Positions 18,095 to 27,048 of a stretch of 64,000 nt of DNA are shown piece by piece. Origin of the DNA: Pseudomonas yamanorum (GTDB lineage: Bacteria > Pseudomonadota > Gammaproteobacteria > Pseudomonadales > Pseudomonadaceae); contig NZ_JACARE010000010.1 in NCBI RefSeq assembly GCF_013386765.1, forward strand, positions 186,001 through 250,000, in the 5' to 3' direction. A program made the translations under genes and the position numbers. A model generated the notes under the pieces. That model searched no databases. It was given only the letters and a program-made list of their open reading frames with translations, and was not told the origin of the DNA. The stretch's first letter is position 1. The number at the start of each line of letters is the position of its first letter.

Positions 18095-19444
18095 TCAAAA
18101 CAACGCGTGGGTGTAGGTCACGTACAGCCGGTTTTCGTCCAGGTCGCGCTGTGTGGTCACCGTGCTGCGCAGCATCGCGTTGCGCCACTGCACGCCAAAC
18201 CCGGACAACGTCGGCCCCTGGAACGCATAGGTCAACACCAGGTCGCGCTCCCATTCATGCTGGCTGCCCTGGTCCGACTTGATGTCGCCACCGCGCTGGT
18301 AGATCACCTGTGAACTCAGCCCCGGCACACCGACCGTGGCGAAGTTAAACGCGTGCTGCGCGACCCAGGTGTTCTCGCCCGCACGCTGAAAACGCGCGCC
18401 GGTCTGGCGGTCGGTGATCAGGTACGTCGCCGAACCATCGCCCTGGTTGAGAAACGGGAAGTCACTGGAGCCATTCAGGTGTTGGTACCCCAGGCTGACC
18501 GCATGCCCCGCCAGGCTGTAAGTGAACAGCCCCGCCAGCACCCGGTTATCCACTTCACCGTTGTTGTGGTAACCGGTACTGCGATAGCCCTCGGCACGCC
18601 CCGCGGCACTGCCGTTGCGGCCATCGGAGCTGCTGTCGAAAAACCGCAGGTCACTCTTGAAGCTGCCCACCGGCAAGGTCAGGTTATGCACCAGGCCGAC
18701 AAAGTGCTGCTGATAGAAGTCTTCAAGGTCGCCGTAGTAGTACTGCAACAACAGGTCGGAGCGCGGGGTGTAGTCGACGCCGGCGTAATAGAACTGGTTG
18801 CTGCGCTTGCCGGTGGGGCCGCCCGCACCGCTGATGGCGAGGTCTTCGTTGTTCGAGGAGTTGCGGCTTTTGACCCCGCTCAAGCGCCCGCCGATCAGGG
18901 TGAGGTTGTCGAAATCCTTCGACGTGGCCTGCCAGCCCTGGAAGGTTTCTGGCAACAGGCGGCCGTCGTTGTAAACCACCACCGGCAGTTTCGGCATCAG
19001 GGTGCCGACCTTCAATTCAGTCTTGGCCACGCGCACCTTGCCGGTCACGCCCAGACTGCCAAAATCGCTCACCGCCCGGCCGTCGCTGTCGGTGGGAAAC
19101 ACAAACCCGCCCTGGCTGACGCTGTTGGGATTGCCGTGGGTGCCGCGCCCGGAGTCCAGGCGGATGCCGAGCATACCCAGGGCGTCTACGCCAAACCCAA
19201 CCGGGCCCTGGGTGTAGCCGGAGGTGAAGTTGAGCATGAAGCCCTGGCCCCACTCTTCCAGCTTCGAAGGCTGGGCCGGGCCGCTGCGATTGTCCTGGTT
19301 GAAGTAGACGTTGCGCGCTTCTATTTTCGCGTGGGAATCGTCGATAAAACCTTCGGCGCAGGCGTTGGAAACAGCGACTACCGCGAACACCAAAGGCAAA
19401 ACGCGCGCGCACGAAGGCGCCGATTTCAGTACGGAGTTTTTCAT
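18095..19444 (-). CDS. OprD-family outer-membrane porin
   Basis: The product is 449 residues. The signal peptide is VLPLVFAVVAVSNACA. Typical OprD stretches follow: GFIDDSHAKIEARNVYFNQD at the N-terminus, EEWGQGFMLNFTSGYTQGPV, and a final strand ending in YVTYTHALF with C-terminal Phe. It forms a substrate-specific beta-barrel for small carboxylates or aromatic acids. It lies after the MFS aromatic-acid transporter and the meta-cleavage operon on the same strand, so uptake of an aromatic acid is a fair inference. Confidence 0.92.
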   Translation of the reverse strand: MKNSVLKSAPSCARVLPLVFAVVAVSNACAEGFIDDSHAKIEARNVYFNQDNRSGPAQPSKLEEWGQGFMLNFTSGYTQGPVGFGVDALGMLGIRLDSGRGTHGNPNSVSQGGFVFPTDSDGRAVSDFGSLGVTGKVRVAKTELKVGTLMPKLPVVVYNDGRLLPETFQGWQATSKDFDNLTLIGGRLSGVKSRNSSNNEDLAISGAGGPTGKRSNQFYYAGVDYTPRSDLLLQYYYGDLEDFYQQHFVGLVHNLTLPVGSFKSDLRFFDSSSDGRNGSAAGRAEGYRSTGYHNNGEVDNRVLAGLFTYSLAGHAVSLGYQHLNGSSDFPFLNQGDGSATYLITDRQTGARFQRAGENTWVAQHAFNFATVGVPGLSSQVIYQRGGDIKSDQGSQHEWERDLVLTYAFQGPTLSGFGVQWRNAMLRSTVTTQRDLDENRLYVTYTHALF

Positions 19445-19482
19445 TGGGGGTACCCATTACTTTTATTGTTGTGTGGGAGTCA

Positions 19483-19582
19483 TGTAGGAGCGAGCTTGCT
19501 CGCGAAGGTCGTCAACGATAACGCTGGCGCCCTGAATGAACGCGCTGCCTGGGCGTTCCTCGCGGGCAAGCCAGCTCCTACA
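19483..19582. repeat. REP/REPIN-type inverted repeat
   Basis: TGTAGGAGCGAGCTTGCTCGCGA at the left, and CCTCGCGGGCAAGCCAGCTCCTACA inverted at the right, with about 50 bp between. It lies between the MFS and OprD genes. Confidence 0.8.
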
Positions 19583-19591
19583 GAAAAACCG

Positions 19592-20941
19592 TCAGGTTGG
19601 CAGCGCGGTGACCTCAGGTGCCTTGCGGCGCTCGGTCATGCGCTGCAGCGAAAAGATCGCAATCGAGCCCAGCAGCGCCGGTATCGCCAGCACGATGAAA
19701 AACACCGACGGCTGCCCCAGTTGCGCAATCAACCACGCCCCCAGCACCGAACCGATGATCGAGCCAACCCGCCCGTTGGCCATGGCCCAACTCACACCGG
19801 TGGCCCGCGCCGCTGTCGGGTAGATGCTGGCGGACAGCAGGTTCAAACCGTTCTGCGCACCCGCCACGCCGAAGCCCACCATGAACACCGTCAGCCCCAG
19901 CCAGAACGCGTCGGCCAGCGCGAAGCCCACCAGCGCAATCACCAGCGCCGAGCCCAGATAGGCCAGGCCCAGCACGCGATACGGACTCACGCGGTCCATC
20001 AGCAAGGCCATCAGAATCGCACCCACCGTGCCGCCCAGTGGCACCATCGCACCGATGCGTGCGGCACTGGCGATGTCGTAGCCGGCGTCCTTGAGAATGC
20101 TCGGCAGCCAACTGGTCAGCAGGTAGAACACAAACAGCGAGCAGAAGAACGTGCCCCACAACAGCACCGTGCGCAGGGCGCGGCCTTCGATAAACAGTTG
20201 GGAGATGGGCGAGCGCACGGCCACCGGGCTTTGCGGTTCAATCAAGGTGATGTCGTGCAGGTCGGTGCGGCCGGTGATCTTCCCCATCACCTTGCGCAGC
20301 GCCTCCGCATGCCGTGCGTGAGCCGCCATGAAGCGCACCGACTCCGGCAGCAGCCAGGCCAGCAATGGCAGCAACAGCAGCGGCACAATCCCACCGATCA
20401 TCAGCACCCCGCGCCAGCCGAACACCGGGATGATCTGGCTGGCCACCGCACCGCCGAGCGCCAGGCCGGTGGTGAACCCGCTGTAGCTCAAGGTGACCAT
20501 GATCATCCGCCGCCGGGCCGGCGAGTATTCGGCGCTCAAGGTGATGCACGTCGGCATCGCCCCGCCCAGGCCGATCCCGGTGAGAAAGCGCAGTGCGGTG
20601 AGCATGTCGATGGAGGTGGAATACGCCGAAGCCAGGGTGCCGAGGCTGAAAATCAGCACCGACACCAGCAGCACCTTCTTGCGCCCGTAGGCGTCGGCCA
20701 CCGGCCCGAAGATGAAGGCACCGACCATCAAGCCCAGCAAACCGGCGCCAAATGCCGGGGACAACTGGCTGGGTTGCAGCCCCCACTCCTGGCGCAGTGC
20801 CGGGGCGATGTAGCCTATGACGGCGGTGTCGAAACCGTCCACCAGCACCACCAGGAAGCACAGGACCAGCACCATGACCTGGTAGCCGGAAATCCTGTTG
20901 TTATCGATCATTGCGCCTATGTTGGCAGTCTTGCCGTTCAT
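19592..20941 (-). CDS. MFS transporter, aromatic acid:H+ symporter (AAHS) type
   Basis: The product is 449 residues with twelve predicted helices. It has the AAHS signatures LVDGFDTAVIGYIAPAL in helix 1 (DGFD motif), GPVADAYGRKK between helices 2 and 3, and LTGIGLGGAMP in helix 4. Known relatives carry 4-hydroxybenzoate, protocatechuate or other hydroxylated aromatic acids into the cell (PcaK, MhpT). Here it follows the dihydroxybenzoate-type meta-cleavage operon, separated by a REP element, so it may import that substrate. The ATG at 20941 is preceded by AAAAGGGGAA. Confidence 0.9.
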   Translation of the reverse strand: MNGKTANIGAMIDNNRISGYQVMVLVLCFLVVLVDGFDTAVIGYIAPALRQEWGLQPSQLSPAFGAGLLGLMVGAFIFGPVADAYGRKKVLLVSVLIFSLGTLASAYSTSIDMLTALRFLTGIGLGGAMPTCITLSAEYSPARRRMIMVTLSYSGFTTGLALGGAVASQIIPVFGWRGVLMIGGIVPLLLLPLLAWLLPESVRFMAAHARHAEALRKVMGKITGRTDLHDITLIEPQSPVAVRSPISQLFIEGRALRTVLLWGTFFCSLFVFYLLTSWLPSILKDAGYDIASAARIGAMVPLGGTVGAILMALLMDRVSPYRVLGLAYLGSALVIALVGFALADAFWLGLTVFMVGFGVAGAQNGLNLLSASIYPTAARATGVSWAMANGRVGSIIGSVLGAWLIAQLGQPSVFFIVLAIPALLGSIAIFSLQRMTERRKAPEVTALPT

Positions 20942-21026
20942 GGATGTTCCCCTTTTATTGGATTTGTCTGTGGGGTGAATCAAGTGCACTGCAACGCTAA
21001 TTTTCCGATTTGAAACCCGATCAAAA

Positions 21027-21114
21027 TGTGGGAGCTGGCTTGCCTGCGATGCAGGCACCGCGGCATCTCAGGCACACCGCAGTGATGCCATCGCGGGCAA
21101 GCCCGACTCCCACA
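21027..21114. repeat. REP/REPIN-type inverted repeat
   Basis: TGTGGGAGCTGGCTTGCCTGCGATG is imperfectly inverted as CATCGCGGGCAAGCCCGACTCCCACA. It lies between the MFS gene and the end of the aldolase gene. Confidence 0.85.
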
Positions 21115-21120
21115 GGGAGG

Positions 21121-22140
21121 TCAGCGCGCCAAAAGGTCCAGCGCCACATCAACAATCATGTCCTCCTGCCCGCCCACCATCCGGCGTTTGCCCAGCTCCA
21201 CCAGGATGTCCACGGCCTTCAAGCCATACCGCGCCGCCGCCACTTCAGCGTGCCGCAAAAAGCTCGAATACACCCCGGCATAACCCAGCGCCAAGGTCTC
21301 GCGGTCGACCCGCACGGGGCGGTCCTGCAGCGGCCGCACGATGTCGTCGGCGGCGTCCATCAGTGCATACAGGTCGGTGCCGTGGTTCCAGCCCAGGCGG
21401 TCGGCTGCGGCGATGAACACTTCCAGCGGTGCATTGCCCGCACCGGCGCCCATGCCGGCGAGGCTCGCGTCGATCCGGTCACAGCCCTCCTCCACCGCGA
21501 CGATGGAATTGGCCACGCCCAGGGACAGGTTGTGGTGCGCATGCATGCCGGTTTCCGTCTCGGGCATGAGCACAGCCTTTAACGCGCGAAAGCGCTCGCG
21601 AATGTCTTGCATGCTCATGGCGCCACCAGAGTCCACCACGTAAATGCAGGTGGCGCCGTAGCTCTCCATTTTTTTTGCTTCCAGCGCCAGGTTCTGTGGG
21701 CTGGTGAGGTGGCTCATCATCAGGAAGCCCACGGTGTCCATCCCCAGGGTGCGCGCGTATTCAATGTGCTGGCGGGCGCAGTCCGCCTCTGTGCAATGGG
21801 TGGCCACACGCACCACCCGCGCCCCGGCGTTGTACGCGGCCTTGAGGTCGTGCACGGTGCCGATGCCCGGCAGCAACAGCGTGGCAACTTTGGCGTGGCT
21901 GATCACGTCGCTGACCGCCTCGATCCACTCAAGGTCGGTGTGGGCACCAAAGCCGTAGTTGAAGCTGGAACCTTGCAGGCCGTCACCATGGGCCACTTCG
22001 ATGGAATCGACACGGGCCTTGTCCAGCGCACGGGCGATGGTCTGTACGTTGTTGATTGAGTACTGATGCCGCACCGCATGGCTGCCGTCACGCAGGGTGA
22101 CGTCGCTGATGTAGAGCTTCTTGCCGGGATCAAAAGTCAT
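21121..22140 (-). CDS. dmpG: 4-hydroxy-2-oxovalerate aldolase
   Basis: The product is 339 residues, the usual length of DmpG/BphI. The catalytic residues Arg17, Asp18 and His21 are in [14 protein letters not shown], and the metal-binding HxH lies in [11 protein letters not shown]. It cleaves 4-hydroxy-2-oxovalerate into pyruvate and acetaldehyde, which is channelled to the acylating dehydrogenase (DmpF) encoded just upstream. It is the last of eight genes of the meta-cleavage operon. Confidence 0.95.
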   Translation of the reverse strand: MTFDPGKKLYISDVTLRDGSHAVRHQYSINNVQTIARALDKARVDSIEVAHGDGLQGSSFNYGFGAHTDLEWIEAVSDVISHAKVATLLLPGIGTVHDLKAAYNAGARVVRVATHCTEADCARQHIEYARTLGMDTVGFLMMSHLTSPQNLALEAKKMESYGATCIYVVDSGGAMSMQDIRERFRALKAVLMPETETGMHAHHNLSLGVANSIVAVEEGCDRIDASLAGMGAGAGNAPLEVFIAAADRLGWNHGTDLYALMDAADDIVRPLQDRPVRVDRETLALGYAGVYSSFLRHAEVAAARYGLKAVDILVELGKRRMVGGQEDMIVDVALDLLAR

Positions 22141-22150
22141 GTCGTCTGCC

Positions 22151-23089
22151 TCACAAAGCCATCGACTGCGCCATGCGTTCGGCGGTGGCCAACGCAGCGG
22201 AGGTCATGATGTCGAGATTGCCGGCGTAGGCTGGCAAGTAATGGGCGGCGCCCTCGACTTCGAGGAGCACCGTGGTCTTCAAGCCGATGAAGCGCCCCAG
22301 GCCGGGAATGTTCAGCGGCGCATCGGCAGGAATCACTTCGAACTGGACCTTTTGCTTGAGGCGATAACCCGGCACATACGCGGTCACGGCATTCGCCATG
22401 TCCTCGATGGAGGCTTCGATCTCGCCCTGGTCCGCCGCTTCCGACAACACGTACACCGTGTCGCGCATCATCAACGGCGGCTCGGCCGGGTTGAGCACAA
22501 TGATCGCCTTGCCCTTGCCGGCCCCGCCCACCGCTTCGATGGCCTGGGCGGTGGTTTCGGTGAACTCGTCGATGTTCGCCCGGGTACCGGGGCCGGCGGA
22601 TTTGCTGCTGATGGAGGCGATGATTTCCGCGTAGTGCACCTTGGCCACGCGGGACACCGCCGCCACCATCGGGATGGTCGCCTGGCCGCCACAAGTCACC
22701 ATGTTGACGTTCAGCGCCGACAGGTTGGCCTCCAGGTTCACCACCGGCACGCAGTACGGGCCGATGGCTGCCGGGGTCAAGTCGATCAGGCGGATGCCGG
22801 GTTTGTGCTGGCGCAAAAAGGCATCGTTCTGCACGTGGGCGGTGGCCGAGGTGGCATCGAACACGAAGTCGATGTCGTCAAATTCCGGCAGCTTCACCAG
22901 TCCCTCAACGCCCTCGTGTGTGGTCGCCACGCCGAGGCGCCGCGCCCGTTCCAGGCCGTCGGAGGCCGCGTCGATACCGACCATCACCGCCATCTGCAAA
23001 TGCTTGCCGTGGCGCAGGATCTTGATCATCAGGTCGGTGCCGATATTGCCTGAGCCGATGATTGCGACTTTCTTTTTATGCTCACTCAT
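22151..23089 (-). CDS. dmpF: acetaldehyde dehydrogenase (acylating)
   Basis: The product is 312 residues. The NAD loop GSGNIGTDL is at 12-20 and the acyl-thioester Cys133 is in MVTCGGQAT. It converts acetaldehyde, NAD+ and CoA to acetyl-CoA. It forms a channelling complex with the DmpG aldolase, whose gene starts 10 bp downstream. It lies 1 bp after the tautomerase gene. Confidence 0.95.
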   Translation of the reverse strand: MSEHKKKVAIIGSGNIGTDLMIKILRHGKHLQMAVMVGIDAASDGLERARRLGVATTHEGVEGLVKLPEFDDIDFVFDATSATAHVQNDAFLRQHKPGIRLIDLTPAAIGPYCVPVVNLEANLSALNVNMVTCGGQATIPMVAAVSRVAKVHYAEIIASISSKSAGPGTRANIDEFTETTAQAIEAVGGAGKGKAIIVLNPAEPPLMMRDTVYVLSEAADQGEIEASIEDMANAVTAYVPGYRLKQKVQFEVIPADAPLNIPGLGRFIGLKTTVLLEVEGAAHYLPAYAGNLDIMTSAALATAERMAQSMAL

Positions 23090-23090
23090 C

Positions 23091-23282
23091 TCAGCGCCCC
23101 AAAGCCTTGGCGGTTTTACCGGCGATGCCGAATTGGGTTTTCGGCACTTCGGTGATGATCACCCGCACGGACTCCGGCGGGGCCTGAATCGACTCGATGG
23201 CGGCGTTGGTCAACGCCTCGATCAGGCGCGCCTTCTGTTCGTCGTCGCGGCCCTCAATGAGATACACCTGCATGATCGGCAT
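23091..23282 (-). CDS. dmpI: 4-oxalocrotonate tautomerase
   Basis: The product is 63 residues. After Met removal the N-terminal Pro1 ([12 protein letters not shown]) is the general base; the [20 protein letters not shown] segment carries the Arg and Phe of the active site. It isomerises 2-hydroxymuconate to 2-oxohex-3-enedioate. The open frame extends 27 codons upstream, but only the ATG at 23282 gives the N-terminal Pro that catalysis needs. Its presence shows the pathway uses the oxalocrotonate branch. Confidence 0.93.
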   Translation of the reverse strand: MPIMQVYLIEGRDDEQKARLIEALTNAAIESIQAPPESVRVIITEVPKTQFGIAGKTAKALGR

Positions 23283-23292
23283 GGTCGACTCC

Positions 23293-24093
23293 TTAAACGG
23301 ATTTGGAAGCAAAGCGCATGGAAACGCTGCCCAGGTGCTGGTAGCGCACGGTGATCTGGTCACCCGCCTCTACCGCGATGGCTTCGGTGACGCCGCCGGT
23401 CATGATGAAGGTGCCGGCGGGCAACTCCTTGCCCTGGGCGGCGAGCATGTTGGCGAGCATCGCCACGCTTTGGGCCGGGTGGCCAAGCACGGCGGCACCG
23501 GCGGCGGTGGCGACCACTTCGCCGTTTTTCTCCATCACCACGCCAAGGCATTTCAGGTCGAGACCCAGCGGGCTGCGGGCCTGGCCACCGGTGACGAAGC
23601 GGGCGGACGAGGTGTTGTCGGCGATCACACTCTTGAGGTCGAAGCGGAAGTTTTCATAACGTGAGTCGATCACTTCGACGGCCGGCAAGATGAAGTCGGT
23701 GGCCGCCAATACGTCGCCCACATGCACGCCCGGGCCTTTCAGCGGGTGCTTGAGCACGAAGGCGATTTCCGCTTCAACCTTGGGATGAATCAGCGAGTCG
23801 ACGTCGATCACCGAGCCATCTGCGCAAGAGCCGTAGTCGGTGATAAAGCCGTGGATCGGTTCGGTGACGCCCATCTGCTTCATCTTGGCAAACGAGGTGA
23901 GGCCCATTTTCAGGCCGACGATGCGCACGCCGCGTGCCTCTTTGTTGGCGCGAATCGCGTCCTGGACGGCATAGGCATCTTCCCAGTCCATGTCGGGATG
24001 GGCGTCGGTGATTTTGGCCACGGCTTCGCGGTTAAGCTCGGCGTTTTCCAGGTGGGTGGCCAGTTCGGCGATAGTGGTTGCTGACAGATTCAT
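23293..24093 (-). CDS. dmpH: 4-oxalocrotonate (2-oxo-3-hexenedioate) decarboxylase
   Basis: The product is 266 residues. It belongs to the hydratase/decarboxylase family, with metal-binding PKVEAEIAFVLK and the DmpH-type stretch EVIDSRYENFRFDLKSV followed by ARFVTGGQARSP, which distinguishes it from the paralogous hydratase upstream. It decarboxylates 2-oxohex-3-enedioate to 2-hydroxypenta-2,4-dienoate. I prefer the ATG at 24093, preceded by GAAGGA, over an in-frame TTG 15 bases earlier. Confidence 0.9.
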   Translation of the reverse strand: MNLSATTIAELATHLENAELNREAVAKITDAHPDMDWEDAYAVQDAIRANKEARGVRIVGLKMGLTSFAKMKQMGVTEPIHGFITDYGSCADGSVIDVDSLIHPKVEAEIAFVLKHPLKGPGVHVGDVLAATDFILPAVEVIDSRYENFRFDLKSVIADNTSSARFVTGGQARSPLGLDLKCLGVVMEKNGEVVATAAGAAVLGHPAQSVAMLANMLAAQGKELPAGTFIMTGGVTEAIAVEAGDQITVRYQHLGSVSMRFASKSV

Positions 24094-24104
24094 AGAGGTG
24101 TCCT

Positions 24105-24881
24105 TCAAACAAAACGAACGGAAGCCGAGCCGATACCGCCCAGGCTCATGCGCAGTTGATCACCGGGTTGCACCGCAACCATGGCGGCCAGGGAGCCGGA
24201 CAAAATCACTTCGCCTTTTTTCAAGCCGATGCCAAGTTTTCCAAGGGTGTTGGCCAGCCACACCACGGCATTCACCGGGTGGCCGAGGGCGGCGGCACCG
24301 GCACCGGTGGCGACGATTTCACCGTTCTTTTCCAGGGTCATGCCGACGCAGGCCAGGTCGATATCCCGGGGATCGACAGCGCCGTCACCCAGCACAAACG
24401 CTGCGGCTGAAGCGTTGTCTGCGACGGTGTCCTGGATCTTGATTTTCCAGTCCTTGATCCGCGAGTCGACGATCTCGAAACACGGCATCACATACGCCGT
24501 GGCACGGATCACGTCAGCCGCCGTTACACCGGGGCCCATCAGGTCGTCCTTGAGCACGAAGGCAATCTCGCCCTCGGCCTTGGGCGCGATGAAGTCGGTG
24601 CACGCCAATGCCGCACCGTCGTTGACCAGCATGCCGCTGAGCAGGTGGCCGAAGTCCGGCTGGTCGACGCCGAGCATGTCCATCACCACCTGGCTGGTGA
24701 CTCCGATTTTCTTGCCGATCACGGTTTGCCCGGCGTCGAGACGCGGTTGCAGCATGGCCAGCTGGATCTGGTAGGCGTCGGCCACGCTCAATTCGGGGAA
24801 TTGCTCGGTGAGCGGCGCCAGCGGTTTCCTGTCGGTGAGCGCCTGATGCAACTGCGCGCCGAGGTGATTGAGGTTCGTCAT
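24105..24881 (-). CDS. dmpE: 2-hydroxypenta-2,4-dienoate (2-oxopent-4-enoate) hydratase
   Basis: The product is 258 residues, a paralogue of the decarboxylase downstream. Family features are GKKIGVTSQVVMDMLGVDQP, the metal-binding APKAEGEIAFVLKDDL, and EIVDSRIKDWKIKIQDTVAD. It adds water to 2-hydroxypentadienoate to give 4-hydroxy-2-oxovalerate. Hydratase and decarboxylase normally form a complex, which fits their adjacent genes. The ATG at 24881 starts the family N-terminus; the open frame upstream runs into the aldehyde dehydrogenase gene. Confidence 0.9.
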   Translation of the reverse strand: MTNLNHLGAQLHQALTDRKPLAPLTEQFPELSVADAYQIQLAMLQPRLDAGQTVIGKKIGVTSQVVMDMLGVDQPDFGHLLSGMLVNDGAALACTDFIAPKAEGEIAFVLKDDLMGPGVTAADVIRATAYVMPCFEIVDSRIKDWKIKIQDTVADNASAAAFVLGDGAVDPRDIDLACVGMTLEKNGEIVATGAGAAALGHPVNAVVWLANTLGKLGIGLKKGEVILSGSLAAMVAVQPGDQLRMSLGGIGSASVRFV

Positions 24882-24889
24882 GGCGGTAC

Positions 24890-26347
24890 TCACAGGCGGA
24901 TGCACACGTTGCGCAGTTCGGTGTAGAACTCCAGGGAATGCACCCCGCCTTCGCGGCCGATGCCCGACTGCTTGGCGCCACCGAAGGCGGTGCGCAGGTC
25001 CCGCAGGAACCACGAGTTGATCCAGCAGATGCCCACGTCGAGTGCCGCGCCCATGCGGTGGGCGACTTGCAGGTTGGTGGTCCACACACTGGCGGCGAGG
25101 CCGTAGGGCGTGTCGTTGACCAGGCGTACCACTTCGTCTTCATCATCGAAAGGCGCGATGTGGCAGCACGGGCCGAAGATTTCTTCGCGCACCACCGCCG
25201 AGTCTTCCGACAGGCCGGTCCAGATGGTCGGCTGTACCCAGGCGCCTTCGGCCAGTTCGGCAGGCATGTCCGGGATGCCGCCGCCGGTGACCACGGTGGC
25301 GCCGTCTTTGGCGGCCTGCTGGTAGTAGCTCAAGACTTTTTGCCGATGACCGACAGACACCAGCGGGCCCATGGTCACACCCGGCTCATTCGGCGGGCCG
25401 ACCTTGATCGCTTCGGCGCGCACCTTGAGGGCGGCAACAAAGGCTGCAAACAACGGGCGCTGCACGTAGACGCGCTCAGTGCCCAGGCACACTTGCCCGC
25501 TGTTTTCGAACACGGCACGGGCGATGCCGGCCACGGCTTTGTCGAGGTCAGCATCGGCAAAAATCACCCCGGCGTTCTTGCCGCCCAGTTCCAGCGACAC
25601 CGGGCGCACGCCCTTGGACGCGGCCTTCATGATCGCCTCGCCGGTGCCGGTTTCGCCGGTGAAGGTGATGCCGTCGACGCCCGGGTGTTCAGTGAGGAAG
25701 GCACCGGCGGAGTGCTCGCCAAACCCATGGACCACGTTGTACACGCCCGCCGGTACGCCGGCGTCGCGCATCACTTCGCCGAGCAAGGTGGCGGTGGCCG
25801 GGGTTTCTTCCGAGGGCTTGACCACCACGGTGTTGCCGCAGGCCAGGGCCGGGCCGACTTTCCAGGTCATCAGCAGCAGCGGCAGGTTCCAGGGGCAGAT
25901 CACCCCGATCACCCCGCGCGGGTTGCGCACGGCGTAGTTGACCGCCTTGCCGCCGTCGGGGGTGTCCATGGTGAAGCTTTCGGTGGGCACGTTGCGGATC
26001 AGGTCGGCGAACACCTTGAAGTTGGCGGCGCCGCGCGGGATGTCCAGGTGGCTGGCCAGGGCATGGGGCTTGCCGGTGTCGGCCACTTCGGCGGCCACAA
26101 ATTCTTCGGCGCGCTGTTCGATACCGTCGGCCACCTTGTGCAGCAAGGCGGTGCGCTGGGCGACGGTCATCTTGCCCCACGGGCCATTCAGCGCGGCACG
26201 GGCGGCGTTGACTGCGGCGTCTACTTGCTCGCGGCCGGCTTCGTGGACCTGGCCGATCACGCTGTTGTCGGCAGGGTTGCGGTTGTCGAAGGTGCGCACG
26301 CCTTCAACCCATTGGTTGTCGATAAAGTTGTGAAAATGCTTGGTCAT
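24890..26347 (-). CDS. dmpC: 2-hydroxymuconic semialdehyde dehydrogenase
   Basis: The product is 485 residues (DmpC/XylG length). ALDH catalytic residues are Glu253 in SLELGGKNAG and Cys287 in ENSGQVCLGTERVYV. It oxidises 2-hydroxymuconic semialdehyde to 2-hydroxymuconate with NAD+. Its start overlaps the upstream decarboxylase gene by 4 bp. No semialdehyde hydrolase gene (DmpD/CmtE) lies in the window, so flux appears to go only through this enzyme. Confidence 0.93.
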   Translation of the reverse strand: MTKHFHNFIDNQWVEGVRTFDNRNPADNSVIGQVHEAGREQVDAAVNAARAALNGPWGKMTVAQRTALLHKVADGIEQRAEEFVAAEVADTGKPHALASHLDIPRGAANFKVFADLIRNVPTESFTMDTPDGGKAVNYAVRNPRGVIGVICPWNLPLLLMTWKVGPALACGNTVVVKPSEETPATATLLGEVMRDAGVPAGVYNVVHGFGEHSAGAFLTEHPGVDGITFTGETGTGEAIMKAASKGVRPVSLELGGKNAGVIFADADLDKAVAGIARAVFENSGQVCLGTERVYVQRPLFAAFVAALKVRAEAIKVGPPNEPGVTMGPLVSVGHRQKVLSYYQQAAKDGATVVTGGGIPDMPAELAEGAWVQPTIWTGLSEDSAVVREEIFGPCCHIAPFDDEDEVVRLVNDTPYGLAASVWTTNLQVAHRMGAALDVGICWINSWFLRDLRTAFGGAKQSGIGREGGVHSLEFYTELRNVCIRL

Positions 26348-27048
26348 GGTTGGCGCTCTTCTCTTGTTATCAGGTTCAGCTCGGCATCGCCGGCCGTCAG
26401 GTAGTCCCACATGCGTTCGAAGATCCGGCCGCTGTTGGTCGCCCGTTGCCGGGCCTCTTCGAGGCTCAGGCGTGGCGCCTGGTCGGCCACACCGGCAGCC
26501 AGCAGTTGCAGTTCGATGCGGGCGGCGTCTTCGAGGTAGAAGTTGAGGGTCAGCGCTTCCACCAGCGAACCGCCGACCACGATCGCGCCGTTGCCGCGCA
26601 TCACCAGGGCCTGGGCGTTGCCCAATTGCTCGGCGAGTGCCGCCGCCTGGGTGTCGTCGCGCAGCAGTTGCGGGTCATCCCACAGCGGCACGCCGTTTTT
26701 GAAATAGGCGCCCATGCCGTGACGCAGCTGTGGCGTGAGGCCGGCGCACGACAGGCTCATCACCTGCATCGGCATGCTGCGAATCACCGCCTGCACATCG
26801 GCGCGGCGCTGGTAGATCTGTTGGTGGATACGCACCTCGCCCAGCACACCTTCCGGCAGCGGACCGTGCACCGGCACCACGGTACCGGGCTCGCCGGGCT
26901 GGATCAGGCCCATCGGTTTGGCGGCGCACACCAGGAAACGGTCGGCATCCAGGCGCAGGCTGCAATGGCCGTAGGCGTGGACAAAACCGGCCCGGGCCAA
27001 CGCGCGGGCGGCAACCCGCACTTCGGCCTGCTGGCTTAACGTGGTCAT
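26344..27048 (-). CDS. dhbB: class II aldolase-fold decarboxylase, DhbB/CmtD type
   Basis: The product is 234 residues with the class II aldolase/adducin fold: ALARAGFVHAYGHCSLRL near the N-terminus and MRGNGAIVVGGSLVEAL at the end of the domain. In the p-cumate (CmtD) and 2,3-dihydroxybenzoate (DhbB) pathways, a protein of this fold removes the carboxyl group left on the ring-cleavage product. Here it lies directly after a CmtC/DhbA-like dioxygenase (ATGA overlap) and before a semialdehyde dehydrogenase, so conversion of 2-hydroxy-3-carboxymuconic semialdehyde to 2-hydroxymuconic semialdehyde is the best reading. The name rests on family and context. Confidence 0.78.
   Translation of the reverse strand: MTTLSQQAEVRVAARALARAGFVHAYGHCSLRLDADRFLVCAAKPMGLIQPGEPGTVVPVHGPLPEGVLGEVRIHQQIYQRRADVQAVIRSMPMQVMSLSCAGLTPQLRHGMGAYFKNGVPLWDDPQLLRDDTQAAALAEQLGNAQALVMRGNGAIVVGGSLVEALTLNFYLEDAARIELQLLAAGVADQAPRLSLEEARQRATNSGRIFERMWDYLTAGDAELNLITREERQP

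Noticed and set aside
18353..21013. Plus-strand open frame of 886 codons
   Set aside because: Spans OprD, a REP element and the MFS gene in antisense; not a real gene.
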